NCBI RefSeq assembly: GCF_001610955.1 | Contig: NZ_CP014335.1 | Coordinates: forward strand, 137,001-201,000 | Source of the DNA: Geobacillus thermoleovorans | GTDB taxonomy: Bacteria > Bacillota > Bacilli > Bacillales > Anoxybacillaceae | DNA length: 64,000 bases | Direction: 5' to 3' | Shown here: one piece after another, positions 8,628-17,820 of the stretch | Numbering within the stretch: the first letter of the stretch is position 1 | Layout: every line of letters begins with the position of its first letter | Made by a program: the position numbers and the translations under genes | Notes under the pieces: model-generated | What the model saw: the letters and a program-made list of their open reading frames with translations, nothing else | What the model was told of the DNA's origin: nothing | The model's database searches: none

Positions 8628-9977
8628 ATGGGCAAATATTTTGGCACTGATGGTGTACGAGGAGTCGCAAATCGTGAATTGACGCCAGAGTTGGCGTTTC
8701 AAATCGGCCGCTGCGGCGGATACGTGCTGACCAAAAGCGCTGAGCGCCCGAAAGTATTGATCGGGCGCGACACTCGCATTTCCGGCCATATGCTTGAAGG
8801 CGCCCTTGTCGCCGGGCTTTTGTCGATCGGGGCTGAAGTGATGCGCCTTGGCGTCATTTCCACGCCAGGTGTCGCCTATTTGACGAAGGCGCTTGGAGCG
8901 CAGGCCGGCATCATGATTTCTGCTTCTCACAACCCGGTGCAAGATAACGGCATTAAATTTTTCGGTCCGGACGGGTTCAAGCTGTCGGATGAGCAGGAAG
9001 CGGAAATTGAGGCGCTGATCGACAGCGCGGAGGATATGCTGCCGCGGCCGATCGGGGCTGGGCTTGGGCAAGTAAACGACTATTTTGAAGGCGGACAAAA
9101 GTACTTGCAGTATTTAAAACAAACGATCGATGAAGAAGATTTTTCCGGGATGAAAATCGCCCTCGACTGCGCGCACGGGGCGACGTCATCGCTTGCGACG
9201 TACTTATTTGCCGATTTGGATGCGGATGTCGTGACAATGGGGGCTTCGCCCAATGGGCTCAACATTAACGAAGGAGTCGGTTCCACCCATCCGGAAGCGT
9301 TGGCGGCGTTTGTCAAAGAAAAAGGAGCCGATGTCGGGCTCGCCTTTGACGGCGATGGCGACCGCCTCATCGCCGTGGATGAACGCGGCAACATTGTTGA
9401 CGGCGATCAAATTATGTACATTTGCGCCAAATATTTAAAAGAAACCGGCCGCCTCAAGCACCAAACTGTCGTCTCGACGGTCATGAGCAACCTTGGGTTT
9501 TACAAGGCGCTTGAGGCGCAGGGAATCAAAAGTGTACAAACGGCCGTTGGCGACCGCTATGTCGTCGAGGAAATGAAGAAGAACGGCTATAATCTCGGCG
9601 GCGAGCAGTCCGGACATATCATCTTCCTTGACTACAACACGACGGGGGACGGAATGTTGACGGCGCTCCAGCTTGTCAACATCATGAAAATCAAAGGCAA
9701 GCCGCTTTCCGAATTGGCGGGGGAAATGAAAAAATACCCGCAGCTGCTTGTGAACGTCCGGGTAAAAGATAAAGAAAAAGCGATGGAAAATGAGCAAGTC
9801 AAGAAAGTGATCGCGGAAGTGGAAGCAGAGATGAACGGCAATGGCCGCGTTCTTGTCCGCCCATCGGGGACTGAGCCTCTTGTGCGCATTATGGCGGAGG
9901 CCCAAACCGAGGAAGCGTGCCGCGCCTACGTTGAGCGGATCGCGGATGTCGTCCGCCGTGAAATGGGAGTGGAATAA
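8628..9977 (+). CDS. glmM: Phosphoglucosamine mutase GlmM
   Basis: Interconverts glucosamine-6-phosphate and glucosamine-1-phosphate for UDP-GlcNAc and peptidoglycan synthesis. 449 residues. The phosphoserine motif ISASHNP (Ser100), the metal loop DGDGDR (about 240-245) and the sugar loop GGEQSGH (about 325-331) are all present, as is the phosphate loop RPSGTEP near 410. It follows cdaR by 27 bp with AAGGAGAG upstream. GlmM also binds and restrains CdaA in Bacillus. Confidence 0.97.
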   Translation: MGKYFGTDGVRGVANRELTPELAFQIGRCGGYVLTKSAERPKVLIGRDTRISGHMLEGALVAGLLSIGAEVMRLGVISTPGVAYLTKALGAQAGIMISASHNPVQDNGIKFFGPDGFKLSDEQEAEIEALIDSAEDMLPRPIGAGLGQVNDYFEGGQKYLQYLKQTIDEEDFSGMKIALDCAHGATSSLATYLFADLDADVVTMGASPNGLNINEGVGSTHPEALAAFVKEKGADVGLAFDGDGDRLIAVDERGNIVDGDQIMYICAKYLKETGRLKHQTVVSTVMSNLGFYKALEAQGIKSVQTAVGDRYVVEEMKKNGYNLGGEQSGHIIFLDYNTTGDGMLTALQLVNIMKIKGKPLSELAGEMKKYPQLLVNVRVKDKEKAMENEQVKKVIAEVEAEMNGNGRVLVRPSGTEPLVRIMAEAQTEEACRAYVERIADVVRREMGVE

Positions 9978-9995
9978 CCGACCGCTTGGACAACC

Positions 9996-10047
9996 ACCCT
10001 ATGCATAGACGGAACGTTCGCTTCCGTTTATGCATAGGTTATTTTAT
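9996..10047 (+). terminator. Terminator after glmM
   Basis: Near-perfect hairpin CTATGCATA.ACGGAA / TTCCGT.TATGCATAG followed by GTTATTTTAT. It separates the sigW-glmM operon from glmS. Confidence 0.85.
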
Positions 10048-10229
10048 ATAAAGGGATGGATAGATGATAGTTGACGCCGCTGGGAATGTCCTGTAATATT
10101 AACGTTGTTGCCTTTTTCTTGAAAGGAGGCGATGGAAGGGCGAAGAGCGGAACATGGTGAAGTGATGGCTTGCCGCAACCGTAGGCATGGCCAACAAAGC
10201 AAAAAGGTGGTTGGTTGTTGCATCGGTTT

Positions 10230-10402
10230 TGACGAGACAAAAGCGCCTGGACTAAGCGTTGGACGGAAGAACGCTTAGTTGACGAGGAGGAGGTTTATCG
10301 AGGTTTTCGGCGGATGCCTCCCGGCTGGAGCGATGACAGCCGCAAGTCCTCTCTTAAAACAAAGGGGTGACCCTTTGCACAAAGGGGAGGATGTCATCGC
10401 GC
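10230..10402 (+). ncRNA. glmS ribozyme-riboswitch
   Basis: Self-cleaving RNA activated by glucosamine-6-phosphate; cleavage exposes the mRNA to RNase J and lowers GlmS. The expected cleavage point is between 10242 (A) and 10243 (G) at AA^GCGCC. Conserved core elements follow: TTGACGAGG, GGAGGTTTATCGA, TTTTCGGCGGATGCCTCCCGG, then the pseudoknot region GCCGCAAG and the peripheral stem GATGACA/TGTCATC. Sequence order and spacing match the Bacillus ribozyme. It ends about 125 nt before the glmS start. Confidence 0.95.
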
Positions 10403-10527
10403 GAAACGAAGAAGGGAGTCTGCCGCCCGTGGATCGGCGAGACCCCGAACATGTTCTTTGACAACTGAACAGGAAAGACGGTTCTCGTTAGCGGCAGCCT
10501 CCAAGATGAAAAGGAGGAACATTTGCC

Positions 10528-12330
10528 ATGTGCGGCATTGTTGGCTATATCGGTTATCAAGATGTGAAGGAAATTTTATTGCGCGGATTGGAAAAACTCG
10601 AGTATCGCGGCTACGATTCGGCGGGGATCGCCGTATTGAACGAAAGCGGCGTGCATGTGTTTAAGGAAAAAGGACGGATCGCTGATTTGCGCCGCATCGT
10701 CGACCCGAACGTCAACGCGACGGTCGGCATTGGCCATACACGCTGGGCGACACACGGGGCGCCAAGCCGAGTGAACGCCCACCCGCATCAAAGCGCCTCA
10801 GGCCGTTTTACGCTTGTGCATAACGGTGTCATTGAAAACTATGAAATGGTCAAGCGCGATTATTTAGCCGATGTTGCGTTTCAAAGCGACACGGACACGG
10901 AAGTCATCGTCCAGCTCGTGGAAAAATTCGTCCGTGACGGGCTGACAACGGAAGAAGCGTTCCGAAAAACGCTCTCGCTGTTAAAAGGATCGTACGCCAT
11001 CGCCATGATCGATGCACAAGACGAAAACACCATCTATGCGGCCAAAAACAAAAGCCCGCTTCTTGTCGGATTGGGTGATGGATTTAACGTCGTGGCGAGC
11101 GATGCGATGGCGATGCTCCAAGTGACGAATCAATTCGTCGAACTGATGGATGGGGAACTCGTCATCGTCACGAGCGAGAACGTCACGATTCAAACGCTAA
11201 ACGGTGAAACAGTCGAACGGAAGCCATTTACGGCTGAGCTCGATGCGAGCGACATTGAAAAAGGGACGTATCCGCATTACATGCTGAAAGAAATTGATGA
11301 GCAGCCGTTCGTCATCCGCCGCATCATTCAAAAATACCAAGATGACAACGGTGAATTGGCCATTGACAAAGCGATCATCAATGAGGTGCTGAACGCCGAC
11401 CGCCTGTACATTGTCGCGTGCGGAACGAGCTACCACGCAGGTCTTGTCGGCAAGCAATTGATCGAGTCGTGGGCGAAAATTCCAGTCGAAGTGCATATTG
11501 CCAGCGAATTTTCGTACAACATGCCGCTGTTGTCGGAAAAGCCGCTCTTCATCTTTATCTCGCAAAGCGGCGAAACGGCCGACAGCCGCGCCGTGCTCGT
11601 GCAAACGAACAAACTCGGCTATAAAGCGATCACGATCACGAACGTCCCAGGTTCGACGCTGTCGCGGGAAGCCGATTATACTCTCCTGTTGCACGCCGGC
11701 CCGGAAATCGCCGTTGCCTCGACAAAGGCATATACGGCGCAAATTGCTGTGCTTGCGATTTTGGCCGCCGCGGCGGCGAAAGCGAAAGGCTTTGAGCTGG
11801 ACTTTGACTTGACGAAAGAGCTCGCCATCGTCGCCAATGTGATGGAAATGCTGTGTGATGCGAAAGAAGAAATGGAGAAAATCGCAAGCGACTACTTGAC
11901 GTTGACGCGCAACTGCTTCTTTATCGGCCGTGCCGTTGACTACTATGTCTGCCTAGAAGGCGCGCTGAAACTGAAGGAGATCTCTTACATCCAAGCGGAA
12001 GGGTTCGCCGGCGGCGAGCTGAAACACGGCACGATCGCCTTGATTGAGGACGGCACGCCGGTCATCGCCCTCGCCACCCAAGAGCACGTCAACTTAAGCA
12101 TTCGCGGCAACGTAAAAGAAGTCGTCGCCCGCGGCGCGAACCCGTGCGTCATCTCGATGCGCGGCCTGGAAGGCGACGGCGACCGCTTCATCATCCCGGC
12201 TGTCCATCCGGATCTTACGCCGCTTGTGTCCGTCGTGCCGTTGCAGCTGATCGCATACTATGCCGCCTTGCACCGCGGCTGCGACGTCGACAAACCGCGC
12301 AACTTGGCGAAGAGCGTGACGGTGGAGTGA
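10528..12330 (+). CDS. glmS: Glutamine-fructose-6-phosphate aminotransferase GlmS
   Basis: Makes glucosamine-6-phosphate from fructose-6-phosphate and glutamine, the committed step to amino sugars. The 600-residue product has an N-terminal Ntn glutaminase domain with catalytic Cys2 (after Met removal; MCGIVGYIG) and two SIS isomerase domains (signature CGTSYHAG near residue 300, STKAYTAQ near 400). C-terminal KSVTVE is typical. AAAGGAGG lies about 10 nt before the ATG. Expression is under the upstream ribozyme. Confidence 0.98.
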   Translation: MCGIVGYIGYQDVKEILLRGLEKLEYRGYDSAGIAVLNESGVHVFKEKGRIADLRRIVDPNVNATVGIGHTRWATHGAPSRVNAHPHQSASGRFTLVHNGVIENYEMVKRDYLADVAFQSDTDTEVIVQLVEKFVRDGLTTEEAFRKTLSLLKGSYAIAMIDAQDENTIYAAKNKSPLLVGLGDGFNVVASDAMAMLQVTNQFVELMDGELVIVTSENVTIQTLNGETVERKPFTAELDASDIEKGTYPHYMLKEIDEQPFVIRRIIQKYQDDNGELAIDKAIINEVLNADRLYIVACGTSYHAGLVGKQLIESWAKIPVEVHIASEFSYNMPLLSEKPLFIFISQSGETADSRAVLVQTNKLGYKAITITNVPGSTLSREADYTLLLHAGPEIAVASTKAYTAQIAVLAILAAAAAKAKGFELDFDLTKELAIVANVMEMLCDAKEEMEKIASDYLTLTRNCFFIGRAVDYYVCLEGALKLKEISYIQAEGFAGGELKHGTIALIEDGTPVIALATQEHVNLSIRGNVKEVVARGANPCVISMRGLEGDGDRFIIPAVHPDLTPLVSVVPLQLIAYYAALHRGCDVDKPRNLAKSVTVE

Positions 12331-12383
12331 GCGGTTCGTTGGTCGGAAAGACTGTTGTTGAATGACAAAAAAGTCGGGAACTG

Positions 12384-12420
12384 AAAGCCTGTTGGTGAAT
12401 CCAGCAGGCTTTTGTTTTTT
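12384..12420 (+). terminator. Terminator after glmS
   Basis: AAAGCCTGTTGG/CCAGCAGGCTTT stem with a 5-nt loop and a T-rich tail. Confidence 0.88.
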
Positions 12421-12470
12421 CTATTACAGTGTTTATTTGCTTTGCAAATATAACTGTTATTGGTATCTGC

Positions 12471-12550
12471 GGAAAATAAAGTCGCATACTGAAAAATAAA
12501 GTTGGTAACTAGAAAATAATAATGGTAACTGGGAAAAGGTGTTGGCATAG
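12471..12550 (+). repeat. Four tandem imperfect 20-bp repeats
   Basis: Units at 12471, 12491, 12511 and 12531 have an exact 20-bp period with consensus GGAAAATAAAGTTGGTAACT; the fourth is the most diverged. This spacing resembles the multiple terminal binding sites of IS21-family elements, so it may be a solo insertion-sequence end, but no transposase lies next to it. It overlaps a terminator-like hairpin at 12536-12572. Confidence 0.65.
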
Positions 12551-12572
12551 GTTTATGCCAGCACTTTTTTAT
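12536..12572 (+). terminator. Hairpin with T-run in the intergenic region
   Basis: GGTGTTGGCATA pairs with TATGCCAGCAC across a 6-nt loop, then six T residues. No gene ends just before it; it may insulate the Nudix gene. The following 240 bp to 12813 are AT-rich and hold TACAAT and TATGGT elements but no clear promoter. Confidence 0.6.
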
Positions 12573-12813
12573 TTTCGATCAGATAGAATCACTAAAAAAA
12601 GCAGGATATTTTAAAAATATTTGTAATATTATGGTACAATTATTGTGAGATATCGATCTTCTTCAAATCACACTGGAGAACATAATTTTTTTAAAATGTG
12701 GTGACATGAATGGGGCATAGGCGACTAACGGGTGAGTTGTTTCAATAAGAAAACAGTATATGATTATTAAAAACGTTCAGATTTTAAATAAATTAGAAAG
12801 GAGAATCTACATC

Positions 12814-13299
12814 ATGTCAGTTGATTGGAAAAGTGTAGAACATAGAATTTATACGATGTGTATGATTCAAAACGAAGATAAAGTTTTATTAATTAAACGA
12901 CCTAACCATTTCGGTTTTCCGGGATATTTAGCACCAGGGGGAAAAGTGGAATTTCCAGAAAGTATCGTAGAAGGGGCTATTAGAGAAGTCAAGGAAGAGA
13001 CAGGTTTAACCGTTTCAAATTTAATCTATAAAGGTTTGGATGAATATGTTAATCCAAAAGAAAATGTACGATACATGGTTTTTAACTATTGGACCAATAC
13101 ATTCGAAGGAGAACTCCTTGAAAATCCGCCAGAAGGTGAATTGCTTTGGGTGCCGATTGATGAAGCATTAAACTTACCTATGCAAGATTGGTTCAAAGAA
13201 AGGTTCAATATGTTTTTTGAACCAGGAACATTCGAAATTCAACGCGTTTGGGATGCGGATTTGAACAAACAAGTGTCTGTTAAAATTACCCGAATGTAA
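12814..13299 (+). CDS. Nudix hydrolase, MutT-like
   Basis: 161-residue Nudix protein predicted to hydrolyse a nucleoside-diphosphate derivative; the substrate cannot be read from sequence. The full Nudix box G-x5-E-x7-REVKEETG is at about residues 45-65 (GGKVEFPESIVEGAIREVKE...). ATG 12814 follows AAAGGAG by 9 nt; the upstream extension to 12760 lacks a ribosome site. The gene is visibly richer in A+T than its neighbours and lies between tandem repeats and an IS110 element, which suggests recent acquisition. Similar to phage and plasmid 8-oxo-dGTPase-like proteins. Confidence 0.85.
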   Translation: MSVDWKSVEHRIYTMCMIQNEDKVLLIKRPNHFGFPGYLAPGGKVEFPESIVEGAIREVKEETGLTVSNLIYKGLDEYVNPKENVRYMVFNYWTNTFEGELLENPPEGELLWVPIDEALNLPMQDWFKERFNMFFEPGTFEIQRVWDADLNKQVSVKITRM

Positions 13300-13346
13300 G
13301 GAGCATTCCCGTTAGGAGCTTTTCCGGGGACTTGATCAAAAAAAGC

Positions 13347-13412
13347 CCTCTTGGTATGATGCAGGGGTGTCGATGTCAACCAAAAGTCGACCCTACCACC
13401 ATACCAAGGAGG
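13347..13412 (+). promoter_or_regulatory. Hairpin that sequesters the IS110 transposase ribosome site
   Basis: CCTCTTGGTATG (13347-13358) pairs with CATACCAAGGAGG (13400-13412), which contains the Shine-Dalgarno AAGGAGG. A second stem, GGGTGTCGA with TCGACCC, lies inside. Such pairing would limit translation of read-through mRNA entering from outside, a control known in other IS families. Confidence 0.6.
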
Positions 13413-13419
13413 ACTTCAG

Positions 13420-14700
13420 ATGAATTGTACACAAAATCATAAACTCGATCAAGTCACCGAACAAACGCTTGTCGTGGGAATCGATATCGCGAAACGAACC
13501 CACTACGCCTGCTTCGTGGATGACCGGGGGCGTGTGCTTCGCAAATCGTTCCCGATCTTCCAGTCGAAAGAAGGGTTTCGGCAACTGCATAAAGCGATTC
13601 AGGAGGCGATGCAAACGTTCGGGAAGCTGAAGGTGATCGTCGGGGTGGAACCGACCGGGCACGACTGGTTGAACCTGGCCTACTTCCTCGAGGAGCACGG
13701 GATCCCGTTGGTGATGGTCAACCCGGCGCATGTGTGCCGGTCGAAAGAACTCGATGACAACCTGCCGACGAAACATGACGCCAAAGACGCCCTGGTCATC
13801 GCCAGACTGGTGAAAGACGGACGATTCCTCATCCCCCGGCTGCTGCACGAGATCGAAGCCGATTTGCGCGTTGGGAGCACGCTCAAAGAGAAGCTCCGCA
13901 AGGAACAGACGGCGGTGAAAAACGCGATCGTCCGCTGGACCGATCGGTATTTTCCGGAGTTTGGGACGGTGTTTCGCGACTTGGGCAAAACGGCGCTTGC
14001 GGTGCTGGAGTGGACGCCGTTTCCGGCCGATATGGCGGGTCGGACCGCCGAGGAGCTCATCGAGGTGCACCGGCAAAGCGAAGGGATGAAATGCCTGCAG
14101 AAGGCCAAAATTCAGGCGTTGGTCGACGCCGCGAAGGACTCGATTGGGGTGACGGAGGGGGCGACGATGGCCCGATTTGAGATCGCCACGCTCGTCCGCC
14201 GATACCGCCAATTGGAGGCTGACATCGCAGCGTTGGACGCCGAGTTGAAGGCATTGGTTCAAACGACGATGGAATATCAATAGCTGAAAACGGTCGACGG
14301 GTTGGGAGACGCCACGATCATCGATCTGCTGGCGGAGATTGGCAGCTTCGCTCATTATCGGGACCCGCGTCAATTGGTGAAGTTGGCGGGCCTGACGCTC
14401 AAGGAGAATTCCTCCGGCCAGCGCAAAGGGCAAAAGCAGATCTCCAAACGAGGACGGAAACGGCTGCGATCGGTGCTGTTTCGGGCGATGATTCCGCTGA
14501 TCCGGCACAACGAGGCGTTTCGCGAGCTGCATGAGTATGACACGACCCGCCCCGTCAATCCGCTGACCGGAAAGCAGTCCATCGTCGCATTATGCCGGAA
14601 GCTGTTGAATGTGCTGTTTGCGATTTGTACGAAGAAACAAGCCTTTGACGCCGAGCGAATGAAGCAGGACGTCTTGTCCCAGGTGCACCGGGCGGCCTAA
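13420..14700 (+). pseudogene. IS110-family transposase interrupted by an amber codon
   Basis: DEDD recombinase that uses a bridge RNA in active relatives. The N-terminal RuvC-like domain is intact: VVGIDIAKRTHYACF (first Asp), VGVEPTGHDW (Glu), KHDAKDALVIARL (last two Asp). The reading frame stops at TAG 14281-14283 and continues in the same frame to 14700 with the C-terminal domain (SSGQRKGQKQISKRG, with the family serine region). Without the stop the product would be 426 residues, a normal length, so one CAG-to-TAG or similar change inactivated it. A TTG at 14302 opens the second part but no ribosome site supports separate translation. Confidence 0.88.
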
Positions 14701-15040
14701 GGCCTCCCCCTGCGAACGGAAGAATCGTTGGACAACAGGATGACACCGGAGAAGCTGGCGTGATCGGATCCATTCGACCTTGAGTCCCCAAAGGAGCTTG
14801 GCCGGCCTCCGCCTGATGACGAGACCGAACGAGGGAATGTTGGCGCCAAGACGCCCGGAGACATGGGAGGGTTCGTCCTCATCAGCGACGCGGAGATCCA
14901 AAGGTGCATCGAATACGCTTCCTCCCACGGAAGGAAAATATCCCCATCCGTGGCCGCGAAGCGTCCCTAGGTCTGTAAGATATCCGCAAAACTGAAAAAA
15001 GATGTAAGGGATTTTGTCGAAAAATATTTTTTGGACACCC
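14701..15040 (+). ncRNA. Right non-coding end of IS110 element, candidate bridge-RNA region
   Basis: About 340 bp without a gene after the transposase, GC-rich and with several short inverted repeats. In IS110-family elements a structured bridge RNA is encoded in the long non-coding end; the right-hand location here fits the IS1111-like subgroup. This is an inference from position and length; no guide loops were identified. Confidence 0.35.
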
Positions 15041-15092
15041 CTGAGGGGCCGAAAAGCCTTGATAGATCAACATTTCTAGAGGGAGGGTTTTT

Positions 15093-15615
15093 ATGAAGGA
15101 TATCCGAATGACGGTGGTCCTTACGTTGTTGTTGCTATTGGTGCTAGTTGGCTGTGCCAAACCGAAAGTGGAGCAAACGGTAAAATTAGGTGGTGCGGTC
15201 AAAACAATCGGTGACCTAGTGGTGCTAAGCGGAAACAGCAATCTGCCAAAAGGCGCCGTCGTGCAAATTGTGATGAAAGAAATCGAGGGGGGGCAAACAG
15301 GTACTCGAGGAAAAAGTAAACGTTGGGGAAGACGGAAGTTATTCATGGAGCGCGAAAAGACCGGAGCGAGCTAAGGAATATGAGCTGGATGTGATGTTTT
15401 TGCCAGAATTGCAGCCGAAGCACGTAAAAGAGAAGTATGGTGAAAAGGGAGAGCTTATCAAAAAAGACTCGTCGGGCAGAGTAGAATATCAAACAGACGG
15501 ACAAACCTATGTAGGAATTAAAATGTATGACCGCATCTTGAAAATAGGCGATGGAATGGGAGGACAGCAATCCATGTTAGCAGAAACATTGCCTCCCCCG
15601 GCACCATCTTATTAA
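15093..15615 (+). pseudogene. Lipoprotein of unknown function, frameshifted in a G-run
   Basis: Begins with a clear signal peptide and lipobox (LVLVGC at about residues 17-22), followed by KPKVEQTVKLGGAVKTIGDL. At 15287-15293 there are seven G residues. With six, the frame would read EGGKQVLEEKVNVGEDGSYS and continue without a break into the part ending at 15615 (KMYDRILKIGDG, LPPPAPSY), about 173 residues in total. So this is either a one-base insertion, homopolymer slippage or a sequencing error. GAGGGAGGG precedes the ATG. I do not recognise the family; the fold may be a beta-sandwich. Confidence 0.75.
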
Positions 15616-15696
15616 AATGCAAGCACTGGCAGCTTACAGCCGAAAGGAACATCAAGCAATCGGTTGCCCATGCTCCGAAGGAGGGGGATCAGCCTT

Positions 15697-16575
15697 ATGA
15701 AGAAATGGAAACTCGCCTTGACGGTGCTGGCGGATTTGTTGCTTACCATTTTCACGATTATGGCGATTATCGCGTTTGCGCAAAGCTATTCCTTGTTTCC
15801 GAGCCCGCAAATGGTCACGGTATTTTGGCAGCAATTTCAGCAGCTGTTTTGGAGCTTTTTTTCTATTCGTGATATAACGGTTTCGCTCTCGCAATGGCAC
15901 AATGCTCCCCTGCTCTCAACGATGATGGAGCCGTATGCCTATTCCCTTATTATTTTATGGGGGGCGCTGGCTGTTTCCTTCCTTATAGCCGTTACGGGAG
16001 CCTACATCTGCTTTTTGCTTCCGCGTCCGCTGCAAAAAATGGTTAAAGGAATCGCGTTTTTTCTTGAGTCGATCCCCGATGTTATTTTTATTTTTTCTAC
16101 GCAACTGTTTGTCATCTGGGTGTTTAAAAAGACAGATTTGCTTATTGTCAATCCTGTTGCCGGTTTTGACAATGTATACGTGCTGCCGATTGTCATGATT
16201 TCCATTTTGCCTTCCATTCTGCTGTTCCAAATGACATTTCTTGCGTTTACGGAGGAAAAAGACAAGCCATACGTCGAATATGCGCTAGCGAAAGGATTGT
16301 CAAAAACGGCAGTGCTATGGCGCCATATGTTCCGCAACGCGCTGATCACCGTGTTTTCTAACGTCCAATATTTGTTTTGGTTTATGCTGTCGAACTTGTT
16401 AGTGGCGGAATATTTGTTTAATATGCACGGATTGTTCCGGTTTTTGTATGAGCAGCTCCCGCCGGAAGTAGTGGCTATCGGTCTTGCCATGCTGTTTTTG
16501 CCGTTTTACATCATTGATGTGGCCGGAAAACGAGTGATTGCTTATTTGACGGGAATCGAGAGGGGGGTAGCGTGA
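15697..16575 (+). CDS. ABC transporter permease, DppB/OppB-like
   Basis: 292-residue integral membrane permease with about six segments (first at residues 8-30) and the inner-membrane coupling motif around residues 190-215 (EYALAKGLSKTAVLWRHMFRNAL, the EAA loop). The family imports peptides or nickel, and an ABC permease pair is usual. ATG 15697 has GAAGGAGGGGG 10 nt upstream. The stop overlaps the next start by one base, but that partner is deleted inside, and no ATPase or binding protein follows. The transporter is therefore probably not functional unless other subunits substitute. Confidence 0.82.
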   Translation: MKKWKLALTVLADLLLTIFTIMAIIAFAQSYSLFPSPQMVTVFWQQFQQLFWSFFSIRDITVSLSQWHNAPLLSTMMEPYAYSLIILWGALAVSFLIAVTGAYICFLLPRPLQKMVKGIAFFLESIPDVIFIFSTQLFVIWVFKKTDLLIVNPVAGFDNVYVLPIVMISILPSILLFQMTFLAFTEEKDKPYVEYALAKGLSKTAVLWRHMFRNALITVFSNVQYLFWFMLSNLLVAEYLFNMHGLFRFLYEQLPPEVVAIGLAMLFLPFYIIDVAGKRVIAYLTGIERGVA

Positions 16576-16986
16576 TGCGCGCATTCCGTAACGTTTATTT
16601 TACGACAGGGTTTATCATCGCGGCCGGTCTATTGCTGGCCAGTTTTTTCTATTCTTATTGGCTGAAAGACATCATTCCGCAGCCGCCGAAGCAGATCTAC
16701 TGGGTTGGGCCCTCCGGAGAAAGTGGCGCTCTCCCTTTCGAACGAATGGTCCGGCTTGATCGGTCTTTCCTATCGGGAAATGATGCTTGACCAATGGATT
16801 GTTGTCGGGCCGTGTGTTGCCTTTATCGTTGCCATTTTTGCCTTCAAATTAATGGGAAAAGGGTTAGAGCAAGTGATCGCTGGAAAAGGAAAACGGAAGC
16901 AGCGGAAAAAACAGCGGAGTTCATCGGGAAAAACCGCTTCTTTTCCGCCGCAGCAGGGCGATTTTGAATTTGTACTTTATAGATAG
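16575..16986 (+). pseudogene. ABC transporter permease, DppC-like, with internal deletion
   Basis: The N-terminal part (MRAFRNVYFTTGFIIAAG, one membrane segment, then PPKQIYWVG) is joined near 16705-16730 in a different frame to a C-terminal part (LSNEWSGLIGLSYREMMLDQ, one membrane segment, KLMGKGLEQVI). Family members have about 280-300 residues and five or six segments. Here roughly 150-170 residues including the EAA coupling loop are gone. It overlaps the intact upstream permease by one base as in a normal dpp-like operon. Confidence 0.78.
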
Positions 16987-17012
16987 GCTATCCTAAAAAT
17001 ACATGAGGGGGG

Positions 17013-17618
17013 ATGGAGTTGCGTGATCGCATCGACTTCTTATGCAAGACCATTTTGGCGATAAAAACAGCGGGCCGATTGGTCCTCGGGATTGATGGGC
17101 TAAGCCGATCGGGCAAAACGACATTAGCCAATCAGCTGAGTCAAACGTTGCGGGAGCAAGGCATCTCCGTGTGCGTTTTTCACATGGATGATCATATTGT
17201 CGAGCGAGCCAAACGTTATCATACGGGAAACGAGGAATGGTTTGAATATTATTATTTACAGTGGGATGTGGAGTGGCTAACGCATCAGTTGTTCCGTCAA
17301 CTCAAAGCATCCCACCAGCTGACCCTCCCGTTTTATGATCATGAGACCGATACGCACTCCAAGCGAACGGTTTATCTCTCTGATTCGGACATGATCATGA
17401 TTGAAGGTGTTTTTCTGCAAAGGAAAGAATGGAGGCCGTTCTTTGATTTCGTCGTCTATTTGGATTGTCCGCGGGAGATTCGCTTTGCCCGTGAAAACGA
17501 TCAAGTGAAACAAAACATCCAAAAGTTCATCAACCGGTATTGGAAAGCAGAAGACTATTATTTGGAAACCGAAGAGCCGATTAAACGGGCGGATGTTGTT
17601 TTCGATATGACCTCATGA
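17013..17618 (+). CDS. Uridine-kinase-like P-loop kinase
   Basis: About 200 residues with Walker A GLSRSGKTT near residue 29-37, a DxD-type substrate loop HMDDHIVERAKRYH near 55-68 and a lid-like arginine-rich stretch (CPREIRFARENDQVKQN). The architecture is that of uridine kinase/phosphoribulokinase-related nucleoside kinases, and the substrate is unknown. The start is uncertain: ATG 17013 directly abuts the GAGGGGGG run, so TTG 17019 with better spacing is possible. It stands alone downstream of the broken permease pair. Confidence 0.75.
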   Translation: MELRDRIDFLCKTILAIKTAGRLVLGIDGLSRSGKTTLANQLSQTLREQGISVCVFHMDDHIVERAKRYHTGNEEWFEYYYLQWDVEWLTHQLFRQLKASHQLTLPFYDHETDTHSKRTVYLSDSDMIMIEGVFLQRKEWRPFFDFVVYLDCPREIRFARENDQVKQNIQKFINRYWKAEDYYLETEEPIKRADVVFDMTS

Positions 17619-17744
17619 TCGGGAATCTTTGGTAGGGTTTGTTCCTTTGCGAGGATGACGATGTTGGACAAGAAAACATCGAATCGATCATCGATAATTT
17701 CATACAATTTGTTGAATAATCAACGAATTGTCTTGATCTAACCA

Positions 17745-17771
17745 TTGAAAGTGCCCTCATTCTTTTATAAT
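17745..17771 (+). promoter_or_regulatory. Sigma-A-like promoter before a 21-codon ORF
   Basis: TTGAAA (17745-17750), 15 bp, TATAAT (17766-17771). The short spacer is suboptimal, but the hexamers are close to consensus. Confidence 0.45.
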
Positions 17772-17820
17772 GATAGACAGGTGTTGATGAAATTTATGGA
17801 TTGAAGGAGGGTATCCTATT

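Larger units (their letters stand above)
13330..15050 (+). mobile_element. IS110-family insertion sequence (approximate limits)
   Basis: Contains a DEDD transposase reading frame with a short left non-coding end (about 90 bp) and a long right one (about 350 bp). The limits are estimates because this family lacks clear terminal repeats and target duplications. The left flank reads GACTTGATCAAAA and the right flank GCCTTGATAGATCAA, which may mark the target core. The element is probably inactive because the transposase carries an in-frame stop. Confidence 0.75.

Noticed and set aside
10028..10240. 70-codon frame on the minus strand in the glmS leader
   Set aside because: It is antisense to the glmM terminator and glmS leader, with no ribosome site or recognisable protein.
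14281..14283. Amber codon in the transposase as pyrrolysine or programmed read-through
   Set aside because: Nothing in the window suggests pyrrolysine machinery, and a single mutation in an insertion sequence is the simpler explanation.
13393..14532. 379-codon frame on the minus strand over the IS110 transposase
   Set aside because: It is a shadow of the GC-rich transposase frame; composition is rich in His, Arg and Pro with no family.
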